From Leadbetterella sp964489955 (GTDB lineage Bacteria; Bacteroidota; Bacteroidia; Cytophagales; Spirosomataceae), in contig CAZBAV010000001.1 of NCBI GenBank assembly GCA_964489955.1, forward strand, positions 124,001 to 188,000: DNA of 64,000 nucleotides. The letters run 5' to 3'. The position numbers and the translations under genes are program-made. This document shows, one piece after another, positions 7,628-16,738 of this stretch. Numbering within the stretch: position 1 is the first letter of the stretch; each line of letters opens with the position of its first letter. The notes under the pieces are model-generated. The model did not search any database, was not told the origin of the DNA, and saw only the letters and a list, made by a program, of their open reading frames with translations.

Positions 7628-8845
7628 ATGAAAAATATAAACACCCTTCTTATTATTTTGTGTTTCTGCGGGTTTGGACTTTCTGCCCAAATGATAGAAG
7701 AGTCCCGACTTAAAGCTCATGTAGAATACCTTTCTTCAGATAAATTAGAAGGTCGTGGAACGGGTACAAAGGGAGAAAAGAAAGCAGGAGATTATATCAT
7801 CAAGAATTTCAAAAAGGCAGGCTTAAAGCCCTATCCGGGTCAAAAGAGTTTTCGTCAAGAATTCTTGGCCAAGAAGGGAAAGCATGGAGATGTTAAAGCC
7901 CACAATATCATGGGGTACCTAGATAACGGGAAAGATCACACGATCATTATTGGAGCCCACTATGACCACCTAGGTAAGGGAGACCAAGGAAGCTCACTAA
8001 AGCCGGGTTCTGAGGGGGAAATACATAACGGTGCTGATGATAATGCTTCCGGTGTAGCTGGAATGCTGGAGCTATCTCGCTATTACTCTAGCAATAAGAA
8101 GATAGAGAATTATAATTTTCTTTTTGTGGCTTTTTCTGGTGAAGAATTAGGTCTTCTCGGTTCTAAATATATGACAGAGCATTCGGGTATTGATTCTAAG
8201 AATATTAATGTAATGATTAATCTGGATATGATTGGCCGTTATAGAGAGGATAAAGGTTTAACCATTGGCGGAATTGGAAGTAGCCCGGCGTTAGAGAAAT
8301 GGGGTCCGGAGTTGGGGATGTGCATGGACCTTACTTATCAACTGGATTCCACAGGGGTTGGGCCGTCTGACCATGCCTCATTTTATTTGAAAGATATTCC
8401 GGTTCTGTTCCTTTTCACGGGAGCACATGAAGATTACCATAAGCCGAGTGATGATGCACATTTAATTAATTACAATGGAATGAAACTCATAACCAATTAT
8501 GTAGTGCAATTGGTCGGTCATTTAGATGATTTGCCAAAAATAGATTTTAAGAAAACGTCTAATCCACACGCAAATGCCACCCGTAGTTCTTTTAAAGTTA
8601 CCATGGGAGTTATGCCCGATTATTCTTTTTCTGGGATAGGTCTTAAAATAGATGGAGTTACAGAAGGACGGCCAGCTGAAAAAGCTGGAGTGAAGGCCGG
8701 TGATATCATATTGAAGATAGGCGAAAGGGAAATTAAAGATGTCTATGGATATATGGAGGTCCTAAATAATTCTGAAAAAGGACAAAAGGTGGTTGTAAAA
8801 TTAAAGAGAGGGGCGGAGGTTTTGGAGTTGCCTTTGGTTTTTTAG
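7628..8845 (+). CDS. Secreted M28 family zinc peptidase with C-terminal PDZ domain
   Basis: A 405-residue protein with a signal peptide (MKNINTLLIILCFCGFGLSA) when started at the ATG at 7628. The zinc-binding and catalytic residues of M28 aminopeptidases are visible: His111 in GAHYDH, Asp137 in GADDNASG, the glutamates in FSGEELGLLG near 172, the aspartate in NLDMIGR, and a final histidine in HEDYHKPSDD. Residues from about 320 form a PDZ domain (EGRPAEKAGVKAGDIILKIG). It probably acts as a periplasmic or surface aminopeptidase, with the PDZ domain modulating substrate access. The M28-PDZ architecture is common in Bacteroidota. Confidence 0.92.
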   Translation: MKNINTLLIILCFCGFGLSAQMIEESRLKAHVEYLSSDKLEGRGTGTKGEKKAGDYIIKNFKKAGLKPYPGQKSFRQEFLAKKGKHGDVKAHNIMGYLDNGKDHTIIIGAHYDHLGKGDQGSSLKPGSEGEIHNGADDNASGVAGMLELSRYYSSNKKIENYNFLFVAFSGEELGLLGSKYMTEHSGIDSKNINVMINLDMIGRYREDKGLTIGGIGSSPALEKWGPELGMCMDLTYQLDSTGVGPSDHASFYLKDIPVLFLFTGAHEDYHKPSDDAHLINYNGMKLITNYVVQLVGHLDDLPKIDFKKTSNPHANATRSSFKVTMGVMPDYSFSGIGLKIDGVTEGRPAEKAGVKAGDIILKIGEREIKDVYGYMEVLNNSEKGQKVVVKLKRGAEVLELPLVF

Positions 8846-8967
8846 TGTTTTTCTGTCAGGTCGATTGTAGACGAGACCTAGAATAAAAACAACTTTAGAC
8901 CTCTCTTTCTAAATTTATAAGCACCGTTTTTTGTTTTATATATTGATTGAAATAAAGATATTCTTAA

Positions 8968-9330
8968 ATGAAAAAAACACTAGTGATGGGTGCTAGCACC
9001 AAGCCGGATAGATATGCGTATATGGCAGCAGAAAGACTCTTGAAACATGACGTAGAGATAGAATTGCTAGGCAGAAGGGCGGGGGAAGTGCTTGGAAACG
9101 CAATTCATACTGAAAAGGAAGAAGTAGGAAAAGACGTACATACTGTAACTATGTATCTTTCTGAGAAAAATCAGGAAGAGTTAGAAGATTTCATATCTTC
9201 TCTAAAACCACAAAGGGTTATTTTTAATCCGGGTGCAGAGAATCCAGAATTTCAGAAGCGTTTAGAAGAAGAAGGAGTAGAAGTGATAGAAGGATGTACC
9301 TTGGTAATGTTGGGTACGGGGCAGTTTTAG
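8968..9330 (+). CDS. CoA-binding domain protein (YccU-type fold)
   Basis: A 120-residue single-domain protein of the CoA-binding family. The nucleotide-binding loop VMGASTKPDRYAYMAAERLL lies at the N terminus and the strand VIFNPGAENPEF follows at mid-length. A conserved glutamate-cysteine near the end (EGCTLVML) is typical of the family. These Rossmann-fold proteins bind CoA or a related nucleotide, but their physiological role is not established. It stands alone between the M28 gene and the surface cassette. Confidence 0.85.
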   Translation: MKKTLVMGASTKPDRYAYMAAERLLKHDVEIELLGRRAGEVLGNAIHTEKEEVGKDVHTVTMYLSEKNQEELEDFISSLKPQRVIFNPGAENPEFQKRLEEEGVEVIEGCTLVMLGTGQF

Positions 9331-9393
9331 AAGAGTGGTTTTTTTGATACAGAGCTATTTTTTTTGTTCGTGCTATCATATGGTCATTTTGTG

Positions 9394-9427
9394 AAATAAA
9401 AAATAAAATTCATATTATTTTTTATTT
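9394..9427. terminator. A/T-only hairpin upstream of the surface cassette
   Basis: Perfect 12-bp inverted repeat AAATAAAAAATA (9394-9405) / TATTTTTTATTT (9416-9427). It is weak as a terminator because it has no G-C pairs, but it insulates the cassette from the CoA-binding gene. The remaining bases up to 9538 hold no promoter I can defend. Confidence 0.4.
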
Positions 9428-9538
9428 AGTTCGTATTTTGGTTCGATTGTTGGTGTAGTGCAAAATAGGAGAGTGTCGTACAAAATTCACGAAACTTTAT
9501 CCTCTAAAAGAAGGTATTATTAAAACAATTTTAACGCC

Positions 9539-10114
9539 ATGAAAACAAAAACAATTGTAAGGCTCAAACTGTTAGCTTTTGTATCAATCTTCTTAATATC
9601 TGGTGCTTTAATGGCTCAAGGGGACACCAGGACAGACCAGCATGATGTTTCTGTAGTTATTCCTAATGTCGCCCTTTTGGATTTAGAAACAGCAGGCGTA
9701 AAAAACATTAGTGCTGATTTTACCCATAATGGTGAAGCAGGAGCTCCTTTACTTCCCCCCGCCATTAATAGCTCATTGTGGTTGAACTATTCTTCTATTC
9801 TCACTGCCGCGGTTACTAGTAGAAGCGTGACAGTGTCTATCAGTGCTGGCTCAACTCCAGGTGTGAATGTTATAGTGGCGGCTGCGGCAGCAACAAGTGA
9901 CGGTGTAGGTACATTAGGAACAATAGGCTCTCCAGTAACCCTGACAGGTACGACAGCTCCTCTTATAACCTCAATTGGTAGTGCCTATACACTTACAGGT
10001 ACGGGAAAAGGGCATCAGCTCACATATTCCTTCGGAACCAATACGACGAACTTCGCAAGTATAGTTTCCGGTACAGCTACCGTAACTGTGGTCTATACTT
10101 TGGTGGATAATTAA
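9539..10114 (+). CDS. Secreted beta-rich protein, candidate surface-fibre subunit 1
   Basis: A 191-residue protein with a signal peptide ending near LMAQG. The rest is serine-, threonine- and glycine-rich with alternating hydrophobic residues, as in an all-beta fold, and has no cysteine. It shares the block VALLDLE...NSSLWLNYSS with the protein at 13788-14318 (SVSLLDLE...NSTLWVNLTS) and ends in the strand TVTVVYTLVDN, almost the same as the end of that protein. The family is unknown to me. Length, secretion signal and conserved C-terminal strand resemble pilus or spore-coat-U-type subunits, an analogy and not shown homology. It is the first gene of the cassette, 20 bp before the chaperone-like gene. 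Confidence 0.7.
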   Translation: MKTKTIVRLKLLAFVSIFLISGALMAQGDTRTDQHDVSVVIPNVALLDLETAGVKNISADFTHNGEAGAPLLPPAINSSLWLNYSSILTAAVTSRSVTVSISAGSTPGVNVIVAAAAATSDGVGTLGTIGSPVTLTGTTAPLITSIGSAYTLTGTGKGHQLTYSFGTNTTNFASIVSGTATVTVVYTLVDN

Positions 10115-10134
10115 CACTAATTATTAAATAAATC

Positions 10135-10905
10135 ATGAGGACTCTACTTTTTGGAGTAGTATTCTTGTTTTTCTTTTCTGCCGAAGCATCCGTAAGTATT
10201 CTCAATGGTCTCACTCATGTACATACAGGAGTGGCCGGTGAAACTATGTATGGAAAGGTAGTTTTGAAGAATAATAGTAAGGCTAGCTCCCGTGTAATTA
10301 TTTATCGTCAAGATTTATTAGCAAAGTGCAACGAAGGCGTTGTTACATATCTTGATAAGTCAGAATCTCCGTTTTCGCTAGCCAAGTGGCTTATGTTAGG
10401 AGTAGATGAAAAAGTGTTACAGCCTAATGAATCGTATGAGTTGACCTATACGATTAAGGTTCCGGCTGACCTCAATAAAGGTAGCTATTGGCAGGTGATT
10501 ATGATTGAGGGGGCAGATCCTATAAGTGAGCAAGGCTCGCAGAGTTTAGTTGTAAACTCTAAAGTCAGATACGCTGTACAAGTGGTAGCAAATGTAGGTG
10601 CATACGAAAGTCCCGTAATTGCTTATGAGGATGTGAGTATGACAAGTTCTGAAGGGGCAAAAATAAATGTTCGTTTAAAAAACGAAGGGGTGTTTTCTAC
10701 AAATGTGAAGCTAGGACTTGAACTCTATGATAAAGAAGGAATTAAGGTAAAGACGATTGATGGGTTAAGCCGAAGGCTATATCCCCAATCGTGTAATTTC
10801 TTTACCATTGATGTAAGTACGTTGCCCAAAGGTAAGTACGTTGGCTTGCTTGTAGCTGATACTGGTTCAGATCTTTTTGGCTCGAATCTTACATTGCAGC
10901 TTTGA
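10135..10905 (+). CDS. Secreted two-domain beta protein, PapD/DUF916-like periplasmic chaperone candidate
   Basis: A 256-residue protein with a signal peptide (about residues 1-19). Domain 1 (20-150) has the pattern of an immunoglobulin-like domain with polar N/K/S loops (GKVVLKNNSKASSRV, then VLQPNESYELTYTIKVPAD and GSYWQVIMIEG). Domain 2 (about 160-256) is a second beta sandwich beginning at KINVRLKNEGVFSTNV. Two beta sandwiches in about 230 mature residues is the plan of pilus chaperones. The first domain also recalls DUF916 of WxL systems. I cannot assign a family with certainty. It is flanked by a subunit-like gene and the large barrel gene, as chaperones are in chaperone-usher loci. Confidence 0.65.
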   Translation: MRTLLFGVVFLFFFSAEASVSILNGLTHVHTGVAGETMYGKVVLKNNSKASSRVIIYRQDLLAKCNEGVVTYLDKSESPFSLAKWLMLGVDEKVLQPNESYELTYTIKVPADLNKGSYWQVIMIEGADPISEQGSQSLVVNSKVRYAVQVVANVGAYESPVIAYEDVSMTSSEGAKINVRLKNEGVFSTNVKLGLELYDKEGIKVKTIDGLSRRLYPQSCNFFTIDVSTLPKGKYVGLLVADTGSDLFGSNLTLQL

Positions 10906-10997
10906 AGTCGCCTTTTTCGCTTAATTAAGTCTACGATTTTTGTTTATTAACCCTGTGTTGTTTCTTGGGTAAGACCCCTAGGGACAATATGAAGGGT

Positions 10998-11058
10998 TCT
11001 ATCAGTTGGCTTTTTTGAGGTAGTCAGTATTTTGATGACGTATTAAGTAACTGATAGA
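10998..11058 (+). promoter_or_regulatory. Inverted repeat upstream of the barrel gene
   Basis: TCTATCAGTT at 10998-11007 and AACTGATAGA at 11049-11058 are exact complements, 41 bp apart, ending 23 bp before the TTG start of the barrel gene. They could be paired operator half-sites or a leader stem that controls translation. No factor can be named. Confidence 0.4.
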
Positions 11059-11081
11059 CTCATAAATTAACACTTCACCTT

Positions 11082-13791
11082 TTGAGATTATGTATTTACA
11101 TATTACTGACTTTTTTGTCGACAAAAATCTTCTCGCAAGGGAGTGTGTGGGTTAAAAATATATCACCACCAGACACGCTATTGCCCGGTAAATATTTCAC
11201 TATGGTTTATAGTGTTTTTGTGCATGAAGAAAATTTGGATTCTATTCGCACAGAAATGATTGTAAAGGAGGGCTGGAAAGTTTTGTCGACTAGGACTTTG
11301 GTAGCTGAAAATCGAGGCTCAGTAAAGGTGTTCTATACGATTGCTTTGAAAGATGACGTCAGAGCCGGATTTTACCCCCTTCGATTCAACGTCTATATAA
11401 GCAATAAACTGCGAGGGTTCAGAAAAGTAGATGCTAGGGTCAGAGAAATCAGGAAGATTAGTATAGTACCTCTGGATGTTCCCGACTTTATTACTGAAGG
11501 GCAATCGTTGGTTATAGAGTATTTGGTTAGCAATCATGGAAATAGGCTAGAAACTCTGAATTTTGAGTCGGAAAACGCAAGTGTTCAGGCTCCTAATGCC
11601 AGCTTAGGCTTAAAGCCGGGTGAAAGCTTAAAAGTAAAGGTTAAACAAGTGGTGCCGGAAACAGAGCAACGAAGCTGGTTTTTAACTTCCAAGCTGGCTG
11701 TTTTTGCTAAAGGGCTATCTNNNNNNNNNNTCTGAGCCTTTTCGTAGTTTTACCCAAGTTCCTGTGTATTCTTCTAAAAAATTAAAAGTGGATAAATATA
11801 AAAAAATCCCTTTAGAGGTGGGCGTGAGTTTTATGCATCATAGTATAGGTAAAAGGACAATAGGTGGCTACCAGTATTTTGCAAAGGGTGGCGGTGATGT
11901 AGATCGGCGAGGAAATCATACGTTTGATTTTACAATTCGTGGACCCAATCAGTTTTTATTTCCAATGATGGGTTCATATGATCAGTATTCACTTGGTTAC
12001 AGTTATCGCAAAAACCTGCACGTTTCTGTGGGGGACTACTTTCTGTCGTTTAATAACCTGATGGAACTAGGGCGGTTCGGTCGTGGGGCATACATTGGGG
12101 GGACACTTGGTAAGTATGAAATGAAGGCGTTTTATCAAAAAGCCAGATTCTTTCCCTCTCAGAAAGAATCGAAAGGAGGCAGTATAACATACTCGCCTAA
12201 TTCCAATCTAAAAGTGTCTGTTTCTCATTTTTCCAAAGAAGCATTTGCTAGAACACAATGGTTAAATACCCAAATGTTAGGGATGGGTCTTAAGTTTCAA
12301 AATCTCAGATTTTCGTCAGAAACTGAAATTGCTGGGAATAAGGTTTTTGGTACGTATGATTTTGGTTTTTTCAATAGAATGGATGGGCGTTTCGGGCGAC
12401 TTTTCGTAGGCAATCAAATTGTATATGCAGGAAAAGACTTTCTTGGGTTTTACTCTAACAGTAGATTGGTTATAGCTAATGCGAGTTTTCATGTGAGCGA
12501 AAAGGTAAGTGCGGGGCTCAATTATAATTATATTCTTGTGAACCCGAATTTAGATGCGAACGTTTTCCAGCTATCTCCTTTTACGAGTACGCTTACCGGG
12601 TATTTATCTTACCTGCCCGGCATAAAAGATCGTTTGTATCTAAATTATTCTGTGGGAGACCGAAGAGATAGACAAGAACCTGCTAATTATGATTTTAATG
12701 AAAATTTTGTCAATATTTCCTATTCGAGAGATGATAAGAATTTGCGAATTTTTGGCCAAGGTCGTTTAGGTAGCACACGTAATAATCTTGTGGAAGAGCT
12801 GGATTACAGTAATCGCAAACGGTTCTCCTCTTTTTTAGTACAACCTAGTTTTCGGTTATTTAATGTATGGGTGGGAGGGTATTTTGAGAGACAATATACC
12901 AGTCGTTTTTCAGAGCTGGATCACGCCCAAACCTTTTACTACTATGGTGGAAATTTGTTTTTTCACCATAAAAAGGGGATGAGTCTTAGTGTAAATTACA
13001 GGAATAGTTATGCTCCGGACGAGATGCATATCAGTCGTAGTTTTCTGGATGCTCAATTGTCTATAAACATGAAGCGGCATAGATTCGAAATTTCCGGAGG
13101 ACAGATTTTTATTCCAAACCCTGAAATTAATGGACAAAACACCTTGTTTTTTAAGGTATCTTACTCTTTCCATCTGGGAGTACCGGTAGCTAAAAAGAAG
13201 AATTTAGGGAGGTTTTCCGGAAGGATTACAGGTATGACCCCGGATATTCGAAGAGACGGCATGTTACTAAAAATTGGAGATAGAGAGGTTTTGACAGATC
13301 ATACAGGAGAGTTTTCGTTTGATAACCTTGTGGCGGATAGGTACGTGCTCACGTTTGCACAAACCCATAGACACGTAGGGGTTGTGTCAAAGATTAAATT
13401 TCCTCTTGAGGTGGTAGTTGAAGCGGATTCTGCTGGTTTTTTAGAGATCCCTCTTTCAAAGACAGGAAATATTGCTGGGAAAGTAGAATTTGCTAATTCT
13501 CTTTTAGATGAGGATTTTCCACCAGTTTTGCTGAAACTTTATGATGAAGAATCCTCTTTCATTACAGAATTAAAGAAAGACAGGAGTTTTTCCTTTAAAG
13601 AGGTTTTGCCTGGGAAGTGGAAATTGAAAGCTACAGTAGCTGGAGGAGGTAAAGATTATATAGTAGATATGGAAGAGCGGTCGATTTCAGTAGAAGCTAA
13701 TAAATCACTGAATGTGGTGTTTAAAGTGAGCAAGAAAGAGAAGAAAATTCACTTTTCTTCTCAAAGTTTTGAAGTTAAATTAAAGGAATGA
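11082..13791 (+). CDS. Outer-membrane usher-like beta-barrel protein (interrupted by assembly gap)
   Basis: Two open frames, 11082-11720 and 11731-13791, are one gene split by 10 Ns. The flanks share TCT, and joining them with that overlap gives an uninterrupted protein of about 898 residues. The start is TTG at 11082, the only codon placed before a good signal peptide (RLCIYILLTFLSTKIFSQ). Residues 20-205 look like two beta-sandwich domains. About 215-690 is rich in alternating aromatic strands (SYDQYSLGYSYRKNLHVSVGD), as in an outer-membrane barrel. The last 210 residues form two carboxypeptidase-regulatory-like domains (GEFSFDNLVADRYVLTF; GNIAGKVEF). Length and layout match fimbrial ushers, but I see no signature that proves homology. 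Confidence 0.7.
11721..11730. other. Assembly gap of 10 N inside the usher-like gene
   Basis: The bases before the gap end in CTATCT and those after begin TCTGAG. Merging on TCT keeps the frame (AKGLS then EPFRS), so the real gap is probably zero or negative. Confidence 0.9.
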
Positions 13792-14318
13792 AAAGACTAA
13801 GTATCATATTGATTTTCATTTCTCTGCTAGACTCCCATGGACAAACTACAGGTACGTCAGGAATTGTTTTGGGATTGAACTCGGTTAGTTTATTGGATTT
13901 AGAGGGGTCCGGAGGAAAAAACCTCCGTATGGAATTTGAAAGGTCTCCTGAGGCGGGCAGTCCATTGATTGCCCCTGGATCTAATTCTACACTTTGGGTA
14001 AATCTCACTTCTGCGGTACAAACAGCACAAACAAGAAGAGTTACGGCCTTGATATCTGGTACGTTTCCTCCAGGGTTTTCACTTCTATTAGAAACGAGTG
14101 CTAGTACAACCGGAGCCGGAGCAAGAGGTACACCGGTGAGCTCTTTGGTTTTAAGCTCCTCCGCCCAAACAATAATAAACGGTATAGGCGGAGGATATAC
14201 AGGAACGGGTGTTGGGTATGGATTTAATTTGAAATACACATTACAATACACTGATTACGGAGCTATAAGAGAAGGTACTACGGTGGTCTCTGTTGTTTAC
14301 ACCTTAACAGATAATTGA
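13788..14318 (+). CDS. Secreted beta-rich protein, candidate surface-fibre subunit 2
   Basis: A 176-residue protein whose ATG overlaps the stop of the barrel gene by four bases (ATGA), so the two are translationally coupled. It has a signal peptide ending near LLDSHGQ. It is a diverged paralogue of the protein at 9539-10114: SLLDLEGSGGKN corresponds to ALLDLETAGVKN, EAGSPLIAPGSNSTLW to EAGAPLLPPAINSSLW, and both end in a VVYTLxDN strand. The sequence between is glycine- and serine-rich with no cysteine. No known family is recognised. Coupling to the barrel gene and paralogy to the first cassette gene suggest it is cargo of the barrel, which is inference. Confidence 0.65.
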   Translation: MKRLSIILIFISLLDSHGQTTGTSGIVLGLNSVSLLDLEGSGGKNLRMEFERSPEAGSPLIAPGSNSTLWVNLTSAVQTAQTRRVTALISGTFPPGFSLLLETSASTTGAGARGTPVSSLVLSSSAQTIINGIGGGYTGTGVGYGFNLKYTLQYTDYGAIREGTTVVSVVYTLTDN

Positions 14319-14320
14319 TA

Positions 14321-14803
14321 ATGAATAAGGTTATATTGGTATTGCTCTTTCTTTGTCCGTCGTGCCTTTTTGCTCAAAGAGTATTTGTTTCAGGTAGCTG
14401 GAACCTATCTTTGGCTACTCCTACGGAAGCGGGTAGCGACTATGCCTTGTCGTATGTAGAGAGTGCCGCCGATCAAACAAAGGTGACTATTACACATTTA
14501 TCTCTACTTCTTCCTACCTTTACAATAAGTGTTCGCCACACTCCAGCAGAGCCTTGGCCTGCAGGTTTGGTTTTAAAAACCAAACGGACTTCCGGAGGAG
14601 AAGGACTCAATCTTGCTTCTTTGTCGGGCGGCGTAAGTTACATTACGCTTACCAATACAGACCAAGTTTACTTTTCTTTAGGAGGCTTACTTAGTCTTAC
14701 AGCAGTTAATAATGTCGCTATTCAGTATCGCATAGAAGGCATTTCGGTCTTGTTACCCGTAAAAAACTACGCTACTACTGTCATCTACACAGTCTCTAAC
14801 TAA
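14321..14803 (+). CDS. Secreted beta-rich protein, candidate surface-fibre subunit 3
   Basis: A 160-residue secreted protein; the signal peptide MNKVILVLLFLCPSCLFAQ supports the ATG at 14321 rather than the TTG at 14315. It begins 2 bp after the previous stop, so it is in the same operon. It is only loosely similar to the other two small proteins: it keeps a WNLSLATPTEAG segment resembling their EAG block and ends in a short strand YATTVIYTVSN, comparable to VVYTLxDN. It could be a tip or adaptor subunit. Family unknown. The next gene is convergent, so the cassette ends here. Confidence 0.6.
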   Translation: MNKVILVLLFLCPSCLFAQRVFVSGSWNLSLATPTEAGSDYALSYVESAADQTKVTITHLSLLLPTFTISVRHTPAEPWPAGLVLKTKRTSGGEGLNLASLSGGVSYITLTNTDQVYFSLGGLLSLTAVNNVAIQYRIEGISVLLPVKNYATTVIYTVSN

Positions 14804-14809
14804 TTTTGT

Positions 14810-15499
14810 TTACTTAAAATTTTCTGTCTTAGTCCAAATCTCCTTTATAGGGTCGCCTTTAGAGCTTTTACCAGAATGTGTCCATTCGTTTCCGTTTACC
14901 GCAGCTTCAAAAGAGAGTTCAGCACCTACGCGGCCGTTGTCACGTGAGAAAAACTCAATGTGTTCTGTATATTTTCCGTTTTCCAGCGAATACTTTCCTC
15001 CTCCCGTACCGGAGAATTCTCCACTTTTAATGTTTATTGCCAGCCACTGGAAGTACCCACCAGCCATTAATTTATAAGTTCTTCTGGCACCTGGTGTAAT
15101 TTTGCTCATCTCACCTTGTGTATTGGCTCTGCCTGTTATTACCCATAACCCTGTGAGTGCATTGGGTTTATCCTCGCCAATTTTGTCAAAAGATGTATCA
15201 TTAAACTCAAGTTTCTTTTTCTTAAGTTTAAACATATAGGTCTGTTTACTAGTAACCCTATCTTGTGTCAACGAATGGAAATCAATATCAATAAATATTT
15301 GGCCACTTTTTTGGGTTTCATAGGGTCCTCCCCATGTTTTTATAAATTCATTGTTTTTGTATTCTGTTACAGAAATGTACTTATCTGTAGCCAGAATTAA
15401 GGTATTGATGTCGCCATTTGTATGTTTCCAGGCCCCAGCTAAGGACTGAGCCGTACTTTGTATAGATAGTAAACTTAAAAAGAGGACTAAAAATCTCAT
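14810..15499 (-). CDS. Secreted protein with two lipocalin-like beta domains, function unknown
   Basis: A 229-residue protein with a signal peptide (MRFLVLFLSLLSIQSTAQS). It contains two repeats of a small beta-barrel-like unit, each opening with a G-x-W motif (LAGAWKHTNGD near residue 20; LTGLWVITGR near 117). The second unit has a conserved-looking core GGGKYSLENGKYTEHIEFF followed by GKSSKGDPIKEIWTK. It resembles uncharacterised Bacteroidota secreted proteins of the DUF4488 kind, but I am not certain of the family. It converges on the surface cassette with only 6 bp between stops and is probably unrelated to it. Confidence 0.6.
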   Translation of the reverse strand: MRFLVLFLSLLSIQSTAQSLAGAWKHTNGDINTLILATDKYISVTEYKNNEFIKTWGGPYETQKSGQIFIDIDFHSLTQDRVTSKQTYMFKLKKKKLEFNDTSFDKIGEDKPNALTGLWVITGRANTQGEMSKITPGARRTYKLMAGGYFQWLAINIKSGEFSGTGGGKYSLENGKYTEHIEFFSRDNGRVGAELSFEAAVNGNEWTHSGKSSKGDPIKEIWTKTENFK

Positions 15500-15541
15500 A
15501 ATTGTAGGTTAAATTTGTTGTTCAAAACTTAAAACGCCCTA

Positions 15542-16666
15542 ATGAAAAAAGTATTATTCATAGACCGAGACGGTACCATTATCGCAGAACCTCCTACCGA
15601 CTTTCAAGTGGACTCACTAGAAAAACTGGAATTCTTACCAAAGGCGATATCAAATTTAAGGAAAATTTCGGAAGAAAGTGCTTTTGAGTTAGCTATGGTT
15701 ACTAATCAAGACGGTCTAGGGACTGATTCCTTCCCGGAGAACACGTTTTGGCCTGCACATCAAAAAATGATGATTACCATGGAAAACGAGAACATTCGCT
15801 TTCATGAGGTTTTTATAGACCGCACATTTGAGCATGAGAACGCTCCCACACGTAAACCACGCACCGAGCTTTTAGGTAAATATATTGGTAATGATGCTTA
15901 TGATTTGGCAGGCTCGTATGTGTTAGGCGATAGATTAACAGATATACAACTGGCCATAAATCTTGGTGCAAAGGCCATTTTTATAGGCGATGTTCTTCCT
16001 GAGACCACCACAGATGAGTTGCGTAACGCTACTGTTTTGGTTACTCGTGATTGGGACGAGATTTATACATTTCTGAAACTCCCGGAGAGAATTGCTGAAG
16101 TACAAAGGACTACCAAAGAAACAGATATTTATATCAAACTGAACTTGGATGGACAGGGCAAAAGTGAGATAGAGACAGGTATTGGTTTCTTTGATCATAT
16201 GCTGGATCAGCTGGCACGTCATTCTGGAGCCGATTTGGAGATAAAAGTAAAAGGAGATTTACATATAGACGAGCATCATACGATAGAAGACACAGCATTA
16301 GCACTAGGAGAGGCCTACCTTAAGGCTCTTGGTGACAAAAAAGGTATTTCACGCTACGGTTTCTTGTTACCTATGGATGAATGTCTCTCGCAGGTGGCAA
16401 TTGATTTTTCAGGAAGGCCGTGGCTGGTTTGGGATGCTGACTTTAAGCGTGAGAAAATAGGAGAAATGCCCACTGAGATGTTTATGCATTTCTTTAAATC
16501 GTTTTCTGACACATCTAAAAGCAATCTCAATATAAAATGCGAAGGTGATAACGAGCACCACAAAATAGAATCCATCTTTAAAGCTTGGGCTAAAGCTATA
16601 AAGATGGCGGTAAAAAGAGACGTAAATGAACTAGATAGATTACCAAGTACAAAGGGCGTGCTTTAA
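15542..16666 (+). CDS. hisB: Bifunctional histidinol-phosphatase / imidazoleglycerol-phosphate dehydratase
   Basis: A 374-residue fusion catalysing two steps of histidine synthesis. The N-terminal HAD-type phosphatase has the nucleophile motif DRDGT with Asp8 and Asp10, and a later GDRLTD acidic motif. The C-terminal dehydratase starts near residue 180 and carries the metal-binding motifs DEHHTIEDTALALG and GDNEHHKIES. The fusion order is the same as in Escherichia coli HisB, and the length is normal. No other his gene is nearby, so it is a stray copy of the pathway. A weak TAAATTTG element at 15510-15517 may be its -7 box. A hairpin covers the stop codon. Confidence 0.95.
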   Translation: MKKVLFIDRDGTIIAEPPTDFQVDSLEKLEFLPKAISNLRKISEESAFELAMVTNQDGLGTDSFPENTFWPAHQKMMITMENENIRFHEVFIDRTFEHENAPTRKPRTELLGKYIGNDAYDLAGSYVLGDRLTDIQLAINLGAKAIFIGDVLPETTTDELRNATVLVTRDWDEIYTFLKLPERIAEVQRTTKETDIYIKLNLDGQGKSEIETGIGFFDHMLDQLARHSGADLEIKVKGDLHIDEHHTIEDTALALGEAYLKALGDKKGISRYGFLLPMDECLSQVAIDFSGRPWLVWDADFKREKIGEMPTEMFMHFFKSFSDTSKSNLNIKCEGDNEHHKIESIFKAWAKAIKMAVKRDVNELDRLPSTKGVL

Positions 16667-16678
16667 GCACACCCTTTG
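16650..16678. terminator. Hairpin overlapping the hisB stop codon
   Basis: CAAAGGGCGTGCT (16650-16662) pairs with AGCACACCCTTTG (16666-16678), with one G-T pair and a 3-base loop containing part of the stop codon. No T run follows on either strand, so it may stabilise the 3' end or act with the convergent dedA transcript. Confidence 0.5.
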
Positions 16679-16738
16679 TGAAATCTTAATAATCGAACCT
16701 ACGCGGATAGGTTCAATTTGAAGAACTAGCTTTTGTTA

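Noticed and set aside
9539..14803. Surface cassette as a polysaccharide utilisation locus (SusC/SusD)
   Set aside because: No TonB box or plug in the barrel, no SusD-like lipoprotein, and no glycoside hydrolase or sensor near.
16650..16678. Hairpin at hisB stop as a true rho-independent terminator
   Set aside because: No T run follows on either strand, so it is listed only as a hairpin with medium confidence.
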